In this document: positions 8,601-15,585 of the stretch, piece by piece | How positions within the stretch are numbered: the stretch's first letter is position 1 | How the letters are laid out: each line of letters starts with the position of its first letter | NCBI GenBank assembly: GCA_020722345.1 | Contig: DYKZ01000004.1 | Coordinates: 1 to 42,914, forward strand | Direction: 5' to 3' | From: Anaerolinea thermophila | GTDB lineage: Bacteria; Chloroflexota; Anaerolineae; Anaerolineales; Villigracilaceae | Length of the DNA: 42,914 nucleotides | Notes under the pieces: model-generated | What the model was told of the DNA's origin: nothing | Databases searched by the model: none | The model's input: only the letters and a program-made list of their open reading frames with translations | Program-made: the position numbers and the translations under genes

Positions 8601-9565
8601 CCTGGGATGGAATCGCCAACCATCTGCAGGGTGGATGGAGCCGGATCGGTTCGCTGTTCCAGTCGTCCTGGTCGCTGCTTTCCGCGCCCTTCGACTGGAT
8701 CGCCGGGAGCGCCGCCTCCGCCTGGAGCCGGATCACCGGCACGGCGTCGACGGCATGGGACACCCTCAAGACCACGGCGCAGAGCGCCTGGGAGTGGATC
8801 AAGGCCCCGTTCGAGGGACTGGCATCGGTCGCATCGTCCGCATGGGAACAAGTAAAGACCGCCGCATCGAGCGCCTTCGGGTCTCTGGCATCCAGCGTAT
8901 CAGCACTGGCGGGCTCGGCGTTCGAGAGCGGCAGGGCGTTCATGACCGCGGTGGGCGACGGTATCAAGTCCGCCGTGAGCGCGCCGTACCAGGCGGCGAA
9001 GTCGGCACTTTCGTTCGTGCGGAATCTGCTGCCTTTCTCCGATGCCAAGGAAGGCCCGCTCGCGGACCTGACCCGAAGCGGTGCGGCGCTGATTCAGACC
9101 CTGGCCGGAGGCATCACCAAGGCCGCCTCAGCACCCGCCGAGGCCATGACGCGCGCATTCGGGTTCATGACCGGGCTGACCGGGAAGATCGCCGCTCCGG
9201 CCATGTTGGCGGGAACCCTGGCGCTCACCCCGGTCATGACGGCAGAAGCTCCGACACTTGCCTCTTCCTTGGAAAGCACCGGAGCGGCGGTTCCGATGGA
9301 GCGACCGGCCGCTTCTCTTCCCACCGGCCAGGCCCGTCTTCTCAGTGAGACCAAAGGAGCGCTCGGTCCGGAGTCCGGCATGCCGTCCGCACCTCCGGGG
9401 GAGACGCTTCGCCCGGTACTCGAATCCTTGATGGCGAAGCTGGAGCAACTCGGAGATCGGCCCATCGAGGTGTCGGTGACCACGCTGCTCGACGGACGGC
9501 AGGTGGCCCGTTCCGTGTACCGGGACCTGCGCGAACGCAAGATCAAGAACTACGAGACGCTGTGA
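5660..9565 (+). CDS. Tail tape measure protein
   Basis: Protein of 1301 residues that sets tail length and is ejected through the tube. Residues 1-350 resemble the TP901-type tape measure core (helical, DAFSQNAARVQSSMQSLDATVAASS, later MPGSEAGTLYKAFIMKAAEAG). Residues about 390-460 and 600-650 hold several hydrophobic membrane segments. Residues about 850-1090 are a tryptophan-spaced repeat region. A block of about 48 residues ending in LLPFSDAETGPLSDL near residue 806 recurs as LLPFSDAKEGPLADL near 1122. With about 0.15 nm per residue, the tail would be close to 195 nm long. The start overlaps the chaperone extension stop. The family call is firm; the tail length is an estimate. Confidence 0.95.
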   Translation: MNGDLGLGVIVSMKDAFSQNAARVQSSMQSLDATVAASSERMTRNLDRIQKGTMMIGAGLALMAVPVGLIASTAATQKALGEMASLGTKDLRALEDAAENFTNTWAGYSKAEFIGAAYDVKSALAGLSDEAVGTFSAMAALTAKATKASIQEMVGTFTTGYGIFKPIMANMTDMEWARAFSGAMAQTVAVFKTTGAQMAEAIKNIGAVAASSNIPLHEQLAILGQLQTTMPGSEAGTLYKAFIMKAAEAGEQLGLSFIDSSGRLKGIIPILQEVKSRFPDLSQAAAQVQIKKAFGSDEAVKFLLQMSQGMESLEGNISSIEQAMKSGTAVTEEMARAMNMDIGSQFQLLRQQVGNLAEILGRTLLPVVTPIIQGISKAVLFFQKLARSMPGLTRVLLTLSMALGAVLVVVGGVIAAAGTIGLMLPAVKAGLAAMGAAIAGVGSMFAAYFLPVVAIIGGVVLAVYLLKRAWETNFAGIRDTILGAWEKVQLVFQGIRALVTSLSGGAGTMSADLAQKLEQAGLMGLVVTVFRIYYRVRQFLTGLWEAFSDAFGKIRAILEPAVRALMQAYGMLYKAIFSVLEIFGLAASSADASSYRSLGETLATVLGVIAKIGAYLLKFVIYNLAAVITVVAWVVRAVVWLGKTIVTAFIEAGKFIYKFFLPVRLLVEALRMAARVVSTVWRVLTGDLSVLDGLKAIGGAVFDFLATPFRWARDVIVGVWDFIKGLFSAVGSFFASAASALAAAFMNLPLVRTLADVFGAVRGFLSGDTTFFEAGKAILVSVGKGIWSAVTYPFEMLKKALGWLRRLLPFSDAETGPLSDLTASGAAVLKTLAKGMLGVLSLPGKVLSLALQGMLNAVRWVWDGLKNLGSGILAAVTWPFRKGAEAASAVWRTVGTAASSAWNGITTLGRGTADVLAAPFKWMQSAAGTAWNGIASAATGFWGSLGNIGRTAWSLVSTPFSWIAGSAGAAWDLVQTSAGAAWDGIANHLQGGWSRIGSLFQSSWSLLSAPFDWIAGSAASAWSRITGTASTAWDTLKTTAQSAWEWIKAPFEGLASVASSAWEQVKTAASSAFGSLASSVSALAGSAFESGRAFMTAVGDGIKSAVSAPYQAAKSALSFVRNLLPFSDAKEGPLADLTRSGAALIQTLAGGITKAASAPAEAMTRAFGFMTGLTGKIAAPAMLAGTLALTPVMTAEAPTLASSLESTGAAVPMERPAASLPTGQARLLSETKGALGPESGMPSAPPGETLRPVLESLMAKLEQLGDRPIEVSVTTLLDGRQVARSVYRDLRERKIKNYETL

Positions 9566-9572
9566 GGAACGC

Positions 9573-9884
9573 ATGAAACGGGTATTCATTTGCAGCCGGT
9601 ACGCCGGGGACGTTCCCCGGAACACGGCGACCGCCGAACGGCTCTGCCGGAAGGCGGTGGAGCGAGGTTGCGCGCCCTTCGCGCCGCATCTGCTCTACAC
9701 GCGCTTCCTGGATGACGGGAAGACCTCCGAACGAGAAGCGGGCATCGCCTGCGGCCTGACGTTCATGGAGATCTGCGACGAGGTCTGGGTGTTCACCGGC
9801 GAAGGCCTTTCCGACGGCATGCGACGGGAAGTCGATCATGCCCGGCGTCTGGGCAAGCCCGTAATCGAGCTGGAGGTGATGTAG
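9573..9884 (+). CDS. DUF4406/DUF7768-like protein (nucleoside 2-deoxyribosyltransferase fold)
   Basis: Protein of 103 residues with the pattern of small Rossmann-like proteins related to nucleoside 2-deoxyribosyltransferases: FICSRYAGD at the N-terminus, FAPHLLYTRFLDD in the middle, GLTFMEICDEVWVF, then a GMRREVDHARRLGKPV helix and final strand. Such proteins are common in phages and are predicted to bind or hydrolyse nucleotide-like ligands, but the substrate is unknown. The ATG has a GAGGAA site. It is inserted between the tape measure and hub genes, in line with the operon and not in a separate transcript. No tail role is known for this family, so it is likely cargo. Confidence 0.75.
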   Translation: MKRVFICSRYAGDVPRNTATAERLCRKAVERGCAPFAPHLLYTRFLDDGKTSEREAGIACGLTFMEICDEVWVFTGEGLSDGMRREVDHARRLGKPVIELEVM

Positions 9885-9886
9885 CT

Positions 9887-10357
9887 GTGGCTTGGGACCA
9901 GAAAGAGATCACCGCGTACCTGGTGGACGTGGACACGGGCGACTACCTCGATTTTCAGTACAACCCGAACGACATCGTCGACGAGAAAAGCACGGCCTAC
10001 GCGGCCATCAAGATTCCGGGCATGAGCCATCCCCGCTACCAGTACGTGGCTGGCGAGCCGCGCAAGATCGGCTTCAAGCTGGTCTTCTTCAAGGGGTCCG
10101 TAAAGGAGTCGGTGGACTGGCTGCGCTCCCTGCTCTATCCCGAACACGCCGGAACCATGCTCAAGAACGCCCCGCACCGGGTGATCTTCATGTTCGGAGA
10201 CCTCTACCCGGGCGTGCTTTGTGTCGTCCGCCAGGTGAAGGCCCGGTTCTTCCACATGTTCGACCGGGACAACCTGCTGCCCCAGCACGCCGAAGTGGAC
10301 GTGATGATCGAGGAGTACATCGACCAGTCCGTGGACTATTCGGAGGTGCGCGGATGA
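9887..10357 (+). CDS. Contractile-tail tube-initiator/LysM-associated protein (CIS tube-like)
   Basis: Protein of 156 residues beginning at GTG (MAWDQKEITAYLVDVDTG). It contains the FQYNPNDIVDEK motif typical of baseplate proteins that cap the tube at the hub in contractile injection systems and related phages, and the segment GEPRKIGFKLVFFKGSVKESVDWLRSL with LYPGVLCVVRQVKARF. These match the general pattern of the PF19266-type domain. It overlaps the next LysM-like gene by ATGA, and together they probably form the hub adaptor between tube and spike complex. The assignment rests on motif pattern and position. Confidence 0.72.
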   Translation: MAWDQKEITAYLVDVDTGDYLDFQYNPNDIVDEKSTAYAAIKIPGMSHPRYQYVAGEPRKIGFKLVFFKGSVKESVDWLRSLLYPEHAGTMLKNAPHRVIFMFGDLYPGVLCVVRQVKARFFHMFDRDNLLPQHAEVDVMIEEYIDQSVDYSEVRG

Positions 10358-10644
10358 TCGGACGTCGATCCAGATACGCAGCATCCATTCTCTACACGTC
10401 GGGAGACGGAGACTTCCTGGGCACGCGTCTTCCGACCGAGGGCAAGCCACGCCCCGACGACCGGTTTCACACGGTGATCGAGGGGGACCGGGTCGATTTA
10501 CTCGCCCATCGCTATCTGGGACAGGCCGATCTCTGGTGGATCATCTGCGACTACAACGACATTTTCTTTCCCATGGAACTGACGCCGGGGACCATCCTGC
10601 GCATCCCCTCGGCCGAACACGTCAGCATGCGGCTTCTGGACTGA
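10354..10644 (+). CDS. LysM-like baseplate wedge/hub protein
   Basis: Protein of 96 residues, starting at ATG 10354, which overlaps the previous stop (ATGA); the track ORF begins much earlier at 9892 in the same frame and is an extension. The C-terminal half has a LysM-like pattern: VIEGDRVDLLAHRYLGQADLWWIICDYND, then FPMELTPGTILRIPS. Such small LysM-containing proteins (gp53-like or tail protein X-like) bind peptidoglycan or join baseplate parts in contractile tails. The N-terminal 35 residues are a basic and aromatic arm. Confidence 0.75.
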   Translation: MIGRRSRYAASILYTSGDGDFLGTRLPTEGKPRPDDRFHTVIEGDRVDLLAHRYLGQADLWWIICDYNDIFFPMELTPGTILRIPSAEHVSMRLLD

Positions 10645-10666
10645 GTCTCCGGACGCATCCATCCAT

Positions 10667-10725
10667 CCCGACACCTCGCGCCGGTCGCCGGTAAGTATCC
10701 GGTGGAGTCCGTCCTTCAGGCGGGC
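10667..10725 (+). repeat. Dispersed leader motif, copy B (motif plus hairpin)
   Basis: In the 98-base gap before the gpD gene, CCCGACAC is followed by GTCGCCGGTAAGTATCC at the same spacing as in copies A and C. A seven-pair hairpin follows, GTCCGTC-CTTCA-GGCGGGC (10707-10725, two G-U pairs). Copy B and copy C share GTCGCCGGTAAGTA exactly. The rest of the gap holds the ribosome site of the next gene and no other feature that I can see. Confidence 0.5.
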
Positions 10726-10742
10726 CGACTGGAGATCGGCGC

Positions 10743-12008
10743 ATGGATATCGACACCTTCAAACCGACTTTTCTGATCCAGATCGAGGGGCAGACCCTTT
10801 CGGCGGATATCACGCAGGAGATCACCTCGTTCGTCTTCGAGGACAACGAGGAGGAACTCGACGTGTTGGAGCTCGCGGTCACCGACCGAAATCTCCAGTT
10901 CGTCGACGATCCCCTGTTCCAGGAAGGCAACGAGATCGTCGCCCGTTTCGGATATGTCGGCAACCTCTCGCCGCGGAAGAAGGCGGTCATCAAGGATATC
11001 GACTACGACTTTCCGGAGGACGGTGACCCGACCATCCATATCAAGGCCTACGACAAAGGCTTCAATCTGGCCGGAAAGGAGAACCAGAAGGTCTGGCAGA
11101 AACCCGCTCCCGGCATTCTCTATTCCGAGATCGCCGAGGAGATCGCAGGGGCCAACGGCCTCACTCCGGTGGTCACGGCCACCAAGGGCCGCCATCTGCG
11201 TGTGACCCAGAGCAACGTTTCCGACGCCCAGTTCCTCAAGGAACTGGCCGGAAAGGCGCGCGACAAGGACGGCGACGGCGTCACCGGATACGTCTTCTAC
11301 ATCCAGGACGACGAGCTGCATTTCCATCCCCGCGATCTGGACAAGAAGCCCGCCGCGACCCTCGAGTACTTCACCGACCGCAAGGGCGTTCTGCGTTCCT
11401 TCCGTCCCTCGACGCAATCACAGGGGGCCAAGGGAGCGGGCGTCGAGACCAAGGCCGTGGGCGTAGACCCTCGCAAGAAGGAGCCGGTCGAGCACAAGGC
11501 CAACAACGAGACCACCCCGGAGCGGACCTCGCTGGGGAAACGGACCTACCTGGTGGACGGGAACACCGGCGAGGGCGCTTACAAGGAGCAGGAGTCCGGG
11601 CAGGTGGTCCCCACCTTTGACCGTTCCGAGGGCTTTCACGAGGAGCCGCGACAGGAACCGGCCCAGGACCTCTCCGAGGGGAAGTTCCGCGAGTCGGAAC
11701 TCCGCCAGGTGGAAGCCGACGCGGTGACCATCGGCATCCCCGCGCTGCGAGCCAAGCAGAACGTGGAGGTCAAAGGCGTGGGCCGCAAATTCTCGGGCGT
11801 CTACTACTGCCATTCGGTCCGCCACGCTTTCGGCGAGGGCGGATATCACTGCGAACTGAAACTCAAGAAAAACGCCCTGGGCAAAGGGGCGGGCGACAAG
11901 TCGGACGAGGCCAAGGGCAAGCAGAACGACCAGGAAGCGCCGCCCACACCGAAGGAAGAGCCGCCGCCGATGGTGACCATCGATGCGGACAGCGGGCGGA
12001 GGCTGTAA
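10743..12008 (+). CDS. Baseplate hub protein, phage late control D family (gpD-like)
   Basis: Protein of 421 residues, the hub trimer to which the tube and spike attach. It has the gpD/VgrG-type start (FKPTFLIQIEGQTLSADITQEITSF), the FEDNEEELDVLELAV strand, and later LKELAGKARDKDGDGVTGYVFYIQDDELHFHPRD, which matches the conserved hub fold. Residues 240-330 are low-complexity linker sequence rich in charged residues. The C-terminal third contains the typical EVKGVGRKFSGVYYCHSVRHAFGEGGYHCELKLKKN. The last 50 residues are lysine and proline rich. An internal ribosome site GGAG lies a little far upstream, but no better start exists. It is followed by a peptidase gene, fitting a hub plus lytic module. 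Confidence 0.9.
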   Translation: MDIDTFKPTFLIQIEGQTLSADITQEITSFVFEDNEEELDVLELAVTDRNLQFVDDPLFQEGNEIVARFGYVGNLSPRKKAVIKDIDYDFPEDGDPTIHIKAYDKGFNLAGKENQKVWQKPAPGILYSEIAEEIAGANGLTPVVTATKGRHLRVTQSNVSDAQFLKELAGKARDKDGDGVTGYVFYIQDDELHFHPRDLDKKPAATLEYFTDRKGVLRSFRPSTQSQGAKGAGVETKAVGVDPRKKEPVEHKANNETTPERTSLGKRTYLVDGNTGEGAYKEQESGQVVPTFDRSEGFHEEPRQEPAQDLSEGKFRESELRQVEADAVTIGIPALRAKQNVEVKGVGRKFSGVYYCHSVRHAFGEGGYHCELKLKKNALGKGAGDKSDEAKGKQNDQEAPPTPKEEPPPMVTIDADSGRRL

Positions 12009-12021
12009 GGAGGAAAAGCAT

Positions 12022-12453
12022 ATGGGAGATTTGAGCCGGAATTTCTCGAAGAGCGAGTTCGCCTGCCGGTGTTGCGGCAAGACCGAGATCGATCAACGCC
12101 TCGTGGATGCGCTCCAGGAATTGCGCGACCTCGCTGGCGCTCCCGTCCGCGTGACCAGCGGGTACCGCTGCCCCGATCACAACCGGGCGGTAGGCGGAGC
12201 AAAACAGAGCCGGCATCTGCTCGGACATGCCGCGGACATAGTGATCAAGGGCTTGTCCGTCGCCGGGATGTATGAACTCGCGGAGCAGGTGGCCGCCTTC
12301 CGCAAGGGCGGAATCGGCGTCTATCCGGAGCGGGGATTCATTCACGTCGACATACGCGAGGGGCGGACCCGATGGGGTTACCTCGACGGCAAATACGTCT
12401 CGTTCGAAGAAGCCATGACAACCAACGGAGGTGACCGCAATGCAGCAGTTTGA
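12022..12453 (+). CDS. M15-family D-Ala-D-Ala carboxypeptidase-like peptidase (Peptidase_M15_3)
   Basis: Protein of 143 residues predicted to cleave peptidoglycan peptide cross-links. Zinc-binding and catalytic motifs are visible: VTSGYRCPDHNRAVGGAKQSRHLLGHAADI provides the early His/Asp ligands, and GGIGVYPERGFIHVDIRE carries the late His-x-Asp. The N-terminal FACRCCGK segment may bind a metal. The start is the ATG at 12022 with a perfect AAGGAGG site; the track start at 11983 lies in the previous gene. Located after the hub gene, it could be a baseplate-borne lytic enzyme or a lysis endolysin together with the downstream membrane protein. Confidence 0.9.
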   Translation: MGDLSRNFSKSEFACRCCGKTEIDQRLVDALQELRDLAGAPVRVTSGYRCPDHNRAVGGAKQSRHLLGHAADIVIKGLSVAGMYELAEQVAAFRKGGIGVYPERGFIHVDIREGRTRWGYLDGKYVSFEEAMTTNGGDRNAAV

Positions 12454-12766
12454 ACAGATTCTTACCTTCATCCTGGACCACAAGGAACTCATCGCGACCT
12501 TGTTCGTGACGCTCCTCACCGTCGTCAAGCTCACCGCCTGGGGTCGGGCCAAGGCCGCGGCTCTGGACGCGGTGATCGGCGTCATCGAGCGGCTCGGCGC
12601 GAAAGAGGTCAAAACCGGCGTCGCCGGTCAGGAACTCAAGCTCGAAGCCGCAGCCCAGGACGCCCTGCGTCATGCCGTGGCCAAGGCCGATCCGAAGAAG
12701 ACGCCGGACGGAACCGTCACCCGCATCGTGCGCGAGGTGCTGCGGGGCCTCTTGCCGTTGAAGTAA
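12440..12766 (+). CDS. Small membrane protein, holin-like
   Basis: Protein of 108 residues with one hydrophobic segment near the N-terminus (ELIATLFVTLLTVVKLTAWG) and a basic, helical C-terminal domain. The ATG at 12440 lies seven bases after a GGAGG site and is preferred over the GTG at 12431. It overlaps the end of the peptidase gene. This layout (M15 peptidase followed by a small membrane protein) is consistent with a lysis pair, but a single transmembrane helix is not enough to name it a holin. It could equally be a membrane-anchored tail component. Confidence 0.6.
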   Translation: MQQFEQILTFILDHKELIATLFVTLLTVVKLTAWGRAKAAALDAVIGVIERLGAKEVKTGVAGQELKLEAAAQDALRHAVAKADPKKTPDGTVTRIVREVLRGLLPLK

Positions 12767-12781
12767 TCCGGAGGACGGACC

Positions 12782-13831
12782 GTGATCGAGACACAGGACC
12801 GCCAGCACGAGGAACGCTACAAGAACCGCTGGTATGGCAAATACCGGGCGTTCTTGCGGGACAACAACGATCCGGAGCGGCTCGGCCGCTGCCGGCTCGA
12901 AATCCCGGCCGTGCTCGGCACCGGCAAGGAGAACTGGTCGGAATGGGCGTGGCCCTGCTTTGCCTACGGAGGCAACGAAGACATCGGCGTGTTTCTCATC
13001 CCCGAGGAAGGGGCTTCCGTCTGGGCCGAGTTCGAGGGCGGCATCGTCCAATACCCGATCTGGTCCGGCGTCTGGCTGGCCAAGACCAACCCCGGCGAAC
13101 AACCGGAAGAATCGAAGCGCCTGTGCTCCGATCCGACCTGCACCGACTGTGAGGACAAACTCGAACACAAGCCCGATCGGCGGGACGACCTGGAGCACAA
13201 AAAGCACCACGGCCACCCGCCGTACTACTGCCCGCGCCGCAAGGTTCTTCTCAAGACCGAAACCGGTCACACCATCGTTCTCGACGATCGGGACGAGGAG
13301 GAATTCCTCAAGGTCATCGACCGGGCCGGGCAGATTCTCCACATGGAATGCCGCGTGAAGCGCGACGTTCAGACCGGCAATGCGCGCCGCCGGGGGACCA
13401 AGGACGCCGAGCAGGGCGACCAACTCGACATCGACTCGGACATCAAGGACCAGAAGGCCCGGATCGAGATCACCGATCTGTGCCGCCAGTTCGTGCGCTG
13501 GGAGGCGTGGAAGGACAAGGAGAAAATCCATATCCAGTCCTGCGACAAGTCCCGTGCCCGGTGGCAGAAGATTCTCATCGACACCACCAAGGGCAAGGAG
13601 AAGGTCCACATCTGGGGCCTCTGCGGCACGCAGGAAATCCTCATCGATTCCACCGCCGGGACCGAGATGGTCCGTCTCACGGACAAGGCCGGCCAGGTCG
13701 TCGTGATGAACGCGGCCGCTGGTCAGGAGCGCATCCAAGCCACGGACAAATCCGGAAGCGTGATCCTCATGGATGCCGTCATGGGGAACATCGTCATCCG
13801 CTCGACGAACAAGGTGCTGATCAACCCATGA
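12782..13831 (+). CDS. Baseplate spike protein, gp5/gpV-like
   Basis: Protein of 349 residues forming the central spike. Residues 15-105 are an OB-fold as in gp5 or VgrG (YKNRWYGKYRAFLRDNNDPERLGRCRLEIPAVLG, GVFLIPEEGASVWAEFEGG). Residues 110-165 are an unusual insertion with CSDPTCTDC, a His-rich KKHHGHPPYYC, and another Cys, which could bind a metal. From residue 220 on, regularly spaced strands (KILIDTTKGKEKVHIWG, EILIDSTAGTEMVRL, VVMNAAAGQERIQATDK) look like a beta-helix needle. The GTG start has a GGAGGA site. The following genes include the PAAR tip that would cap this spike. Confidence 0.88.
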   Translation: MIETQDRQHEERYKNRWYGKYRAFLRDNNDPERLGRCRLEIPAVLGTGKENWSEWAWPCFAYGGNEDIGVFLIPEEGASVWAEFEGGIVQYPIWSGVWLAKTNPGEQPEESKRLCSDPTCTDCEDKLEHKPDRRDDLEHKKHHGHPPYYCPRRKVLLKTETGHTIVLDDRDEEEFLKVIDRAGQILHMECRVKRDVQTGNARRRGTKDAEQGDQLDIDSDIKDQKARIEITDLCRQFVRWEAWKDKEKIHIQSCDKSRARWQKILIDTTKGKEKVHIWGLCGTQEILIDSTAGTEMVRLTDKAGQVVVMNAAAGQERIQATDKSGSVILMDAVMGNIVIRSTNKVLINP

Positions 13832-14613
13832 CAAACAACGAGACGACAAGCCCCGCGGCATCCCTGGTCATGACCGTGTATAACGGCGAGCGTTATCTCG
13901 CCGAGGCGGTCGAAAGTGTTCTGGCCCAAACCCGGCGGGACTTTGAACTGGTCGTTTGGGACGACGGCTCCACTGACCGGACACTGGAGATCGCCCGTGA
14001 CTACGCCAAGCTGGACGACCGCGTGCGCGTCGTCGCTGCGAAGCATCTGGGCCGGACCCCGGCGCTCAAGGCCGCGATTGCGGAGACGACCGCGCCGTAC
14101 CTCGGCTGGGTCGACAGCGACGACATCCTCGCCGCGACGGCGTTGGAAGAGACCGCCGCGGTTCTCGACCGGGAATCCTCTGTAGGTCTGGTCTACACCG
14201 ACTACGTGACCATCGGGGAGGACGGCAAGGCACGCGGCTACGGCAACCGCTGCCGGATTCCCTTCTCCAAGGACCGGATGCTTCTCGACTTCATGACTTT
14301 CCATTTCCGCCTGATGCGGCGCTCGGCCTTCGACGCGGCGGGCGGCATCGACGAGAGCTTCCGTTGCGCGGAGGACTACGACCTCTGCCTGCGTATGGCG
14401 GAGCTCACCGAGGTCCGCCACATCCGCAGACCGCTCTATTACTACCGCATCCATGCGGACTCCATCTCCCAGCGCATGCGGATCGAACAGATCCACTGCG
14501 CCCGCAACGCCGTGGCCCATGCGTTGGAACGGCGAGGCCTGTCCGACCGGTTCGAGATCGATCTGCAGATACGCGGCCGCTTTTCGCTGAGAAGGAGAAA
14601 GACGAATGGATGA
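13828..14613 (+). CDS. Family 2 glycosyltransferase (GT-A fold)
   Basis: Protein of 261 residues predicted to transfer a sugar from a nucleotide sugar. It has the GT2 opening SLVMTVYNGERYLAEAVESVLAQT, the acidic motif VVWDDGSTDRT, the metal-binding WVDSDD (DxD-like), and a later AEDYDLCLRMAE that holds the ED base motif. The start ATG overlaps the spike stop (ATGA), so it is translated in step with the tail operon. A glycosyltransferase between the spike and PAAR genes is not a usual baseplate part. Likely uses are glycosylation of tail fibre or host surface proteins. No signal peptide or membrane segment is seen. The substrate is unknown. Confidence 0.88.
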   Translation: MTNNETTSPAASLVMTVYNGERYLAEAVESVLAQTRRDFELVVWDDGSTDRTLEIARDYAKLDDRVRVVAAKHLGRTPALKAAIAETTAPYLGWVDSDDILAATALEETAAVLDRESSVGLVYTDYVTIGEDGKARGYGNRCRIPFSKDRMLLDFMTFHFRLMRRSAFDAAGGIDESFRCAEDYDLCLRMAELTEVRHIRRPLYYYRIHADSISQRMRIEQIHCARNAVAHALERRGLSDRFEIDLQIRGRFSLRRRKTNG

Positions 14614-14980
14614 AACCCGACATGACAGCGCCCCGTGCGACTGGAACCAGAGCGAGCGGATGCTGGCCCGGACCTTCGAATCCTGGCGGGCCGAATTCCG
14701 TACCATCCTCGAAGACCACCGCCGGGAAATCCAGGCGCGGCTTGAAAAGATCGAACGCGAAATCGAGAAGAAGTCGGACAAGGAGAACGTGGACCTTCTG
14801 GTGCGCAGCATCCAGGATGATCTGCGCCGCCATACCGACGACATCAAGAACCTGCAGTCGGGCATGAACGAGAAGATGGGCGTCGAGACCATGTGGAAGG
14901 TGGTCGGTCTCGTGCTCACTGTCGGCGGTGCCGTGGGCGGTGTCGTCGGCTTCCTGGTCCACGTCCTGACGGGAAAATAA
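14606..14980 (+). CDS. Coiled-coil protein with C-terminal membrane segment (holin/hemolysin XhlA-like)
   Basis: Protein of 124 residues with an N-terminal charged coiled coil (WRAEFRTILEDHRREIQARL and EREIEKKSDKENVDLL) and a C-terminal hydrophobic glycine-rich segment (VVGLVLTVGGAVGGVVGFLV) that is likely one transmembrane helix. This architecture resembles XhlA-type phage lysis-associated proteins, but also other membrane-anchored phage proteins. Its ATG has a GAAGGAG site and overlaps the end of the glycosyltransferase gene. Together with the other small membrane protein and the M15 peptidase it could make up a lysis group spread through the baseplate genes. Confidence 0.6.
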   Translation: MDETRHDSAPCDWNQSERMLARTFESWRAEFRTILEDHRREIQARLEKIEREIEKKSDKENVDLLVRSIQDDLRRHTDDIKNLQSGMNEKMGVETMWKVVGLVLTVGGAVGGVVGFLVHVLTGK

Positions 14981-14982
14981 CC

Positions 14983-15249
14983 ATGGCAAGACCCCAGGCG
15001 AGACTCGGCGATATCTCCAGTCACGGCGGCGTGATCGTCACCGGCGCGTTTCGTACCGTTGTCAACGGAAGGCCCGCGGCGCGGCTGGGCGATCTGCATG
15101 TCTGCCCGATACCGGGCCACGGCGTGACACCCATCGTTACGGGCAGCCTCGACACCGCGACCGAAGGACTGCCGAACGCCCGCATCGGCGACATCACGGC
15201 CTGCGGCGCGATCATCGTGACCGGCAGCCTGAACACGAATGACGACTGA
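14983..15249 (+). CDS. PAAR-domain spike tip protein
   Basis: Protein of 88 residues made up of a PAAR repeat: MARPQARLGDISSHGGVIVTG, then NGRPAARLGDLHVCPIPGHG and LPNARIGDITACGAIIVTGS. The conserved His and Cys residues (SHGG, HVCPIPGHG, TACG) would hold the metal at the tip. The start is the ATG at 14983; the track ORF at 14893 extends it into the previous gene. Such proteins cap the spike and pierce the target envelope, here following the spike gene after a short interval. Confidence 0.93.
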   Translation: MARPQARLGDISSHGGVIVTGAFRTVVNGRPAARLGDLHVCPIPGHGVTPIVTGSLDTATEGLPNARIGDITACGAIIVTGSLNTNDD

Positions 15250-15258
15250 GGAGCGAGG

Positions 15259-15585
15259 ATGGATTTCGAGGAACCGCAGTTTCACTACTGGGACGTCTTC
15301 CCCAAGACGGTGAAGGTGTCGCTCACCGGCTGGTCGGTGACGATACCGCTTTCCGTGCGCGGCGCTCCCACCGGACAGATCGAGTTCGAATCCGCCGATT
15401 CCAACATCGCCTGGGTGGACGAAGACGGAAGACTGAACCTCGGCTGGCAGGCGGGTGCGACGGTCGTCATGGCTTACGACTCGGAGAATCGGGACAGCGT
15501 CCGCTACATCCAGGTGGAGGTCGTCGATTACGGACAAGGCGGAGGCGGAGGGTACGACGGGTATGGTTATGACTATCCCACATAA
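15259..15585 (+). CDS. Ig-like (BIG2-type) tail decoration protein
   Basis: Protein of 108 residues. The core FPKTVKVSLTGWSVTIPLSVRGAPTGQIEFESADSNIAWVDEDGRLNLGWQAGATVVMAYDSENRDSVRYIQVEV resembles a bacterial Ig-like domain in strand pattern. The last 20 residues are a glycine/tyrosine-rich tail (GQGGGGGYDGYGYDYP). The same pattern is repeated in the next gene, so the two look like relatives. Role probably structural, on the outside of the baseplate. A GAGGA site precedes the ATG. Identification is by fold pattern only. Confidence 0.6.
   Translation: MDFEEPQFHYWDVFPKTVKVSLTGWSVTIPLSVRGAPTGQIEFESADSNIAWVDEDGRLNLGWQAGATVVMAYDSENRDSVRYIQVEVVDYGQGGGGGYDGYGYDYPT

Noticed and set aside
12338-13861. 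Long minus-strand ORF of 507 residues (and similar ones at 13723-15849 and 36670-38976)
   Set aside because: They lie opposite to well-identified plus-strand genes (spike, glycosyltransferase, PglX, BrxC), have no ribosome site, and have shadow-like compositions typical of GC-rich antisense frames.
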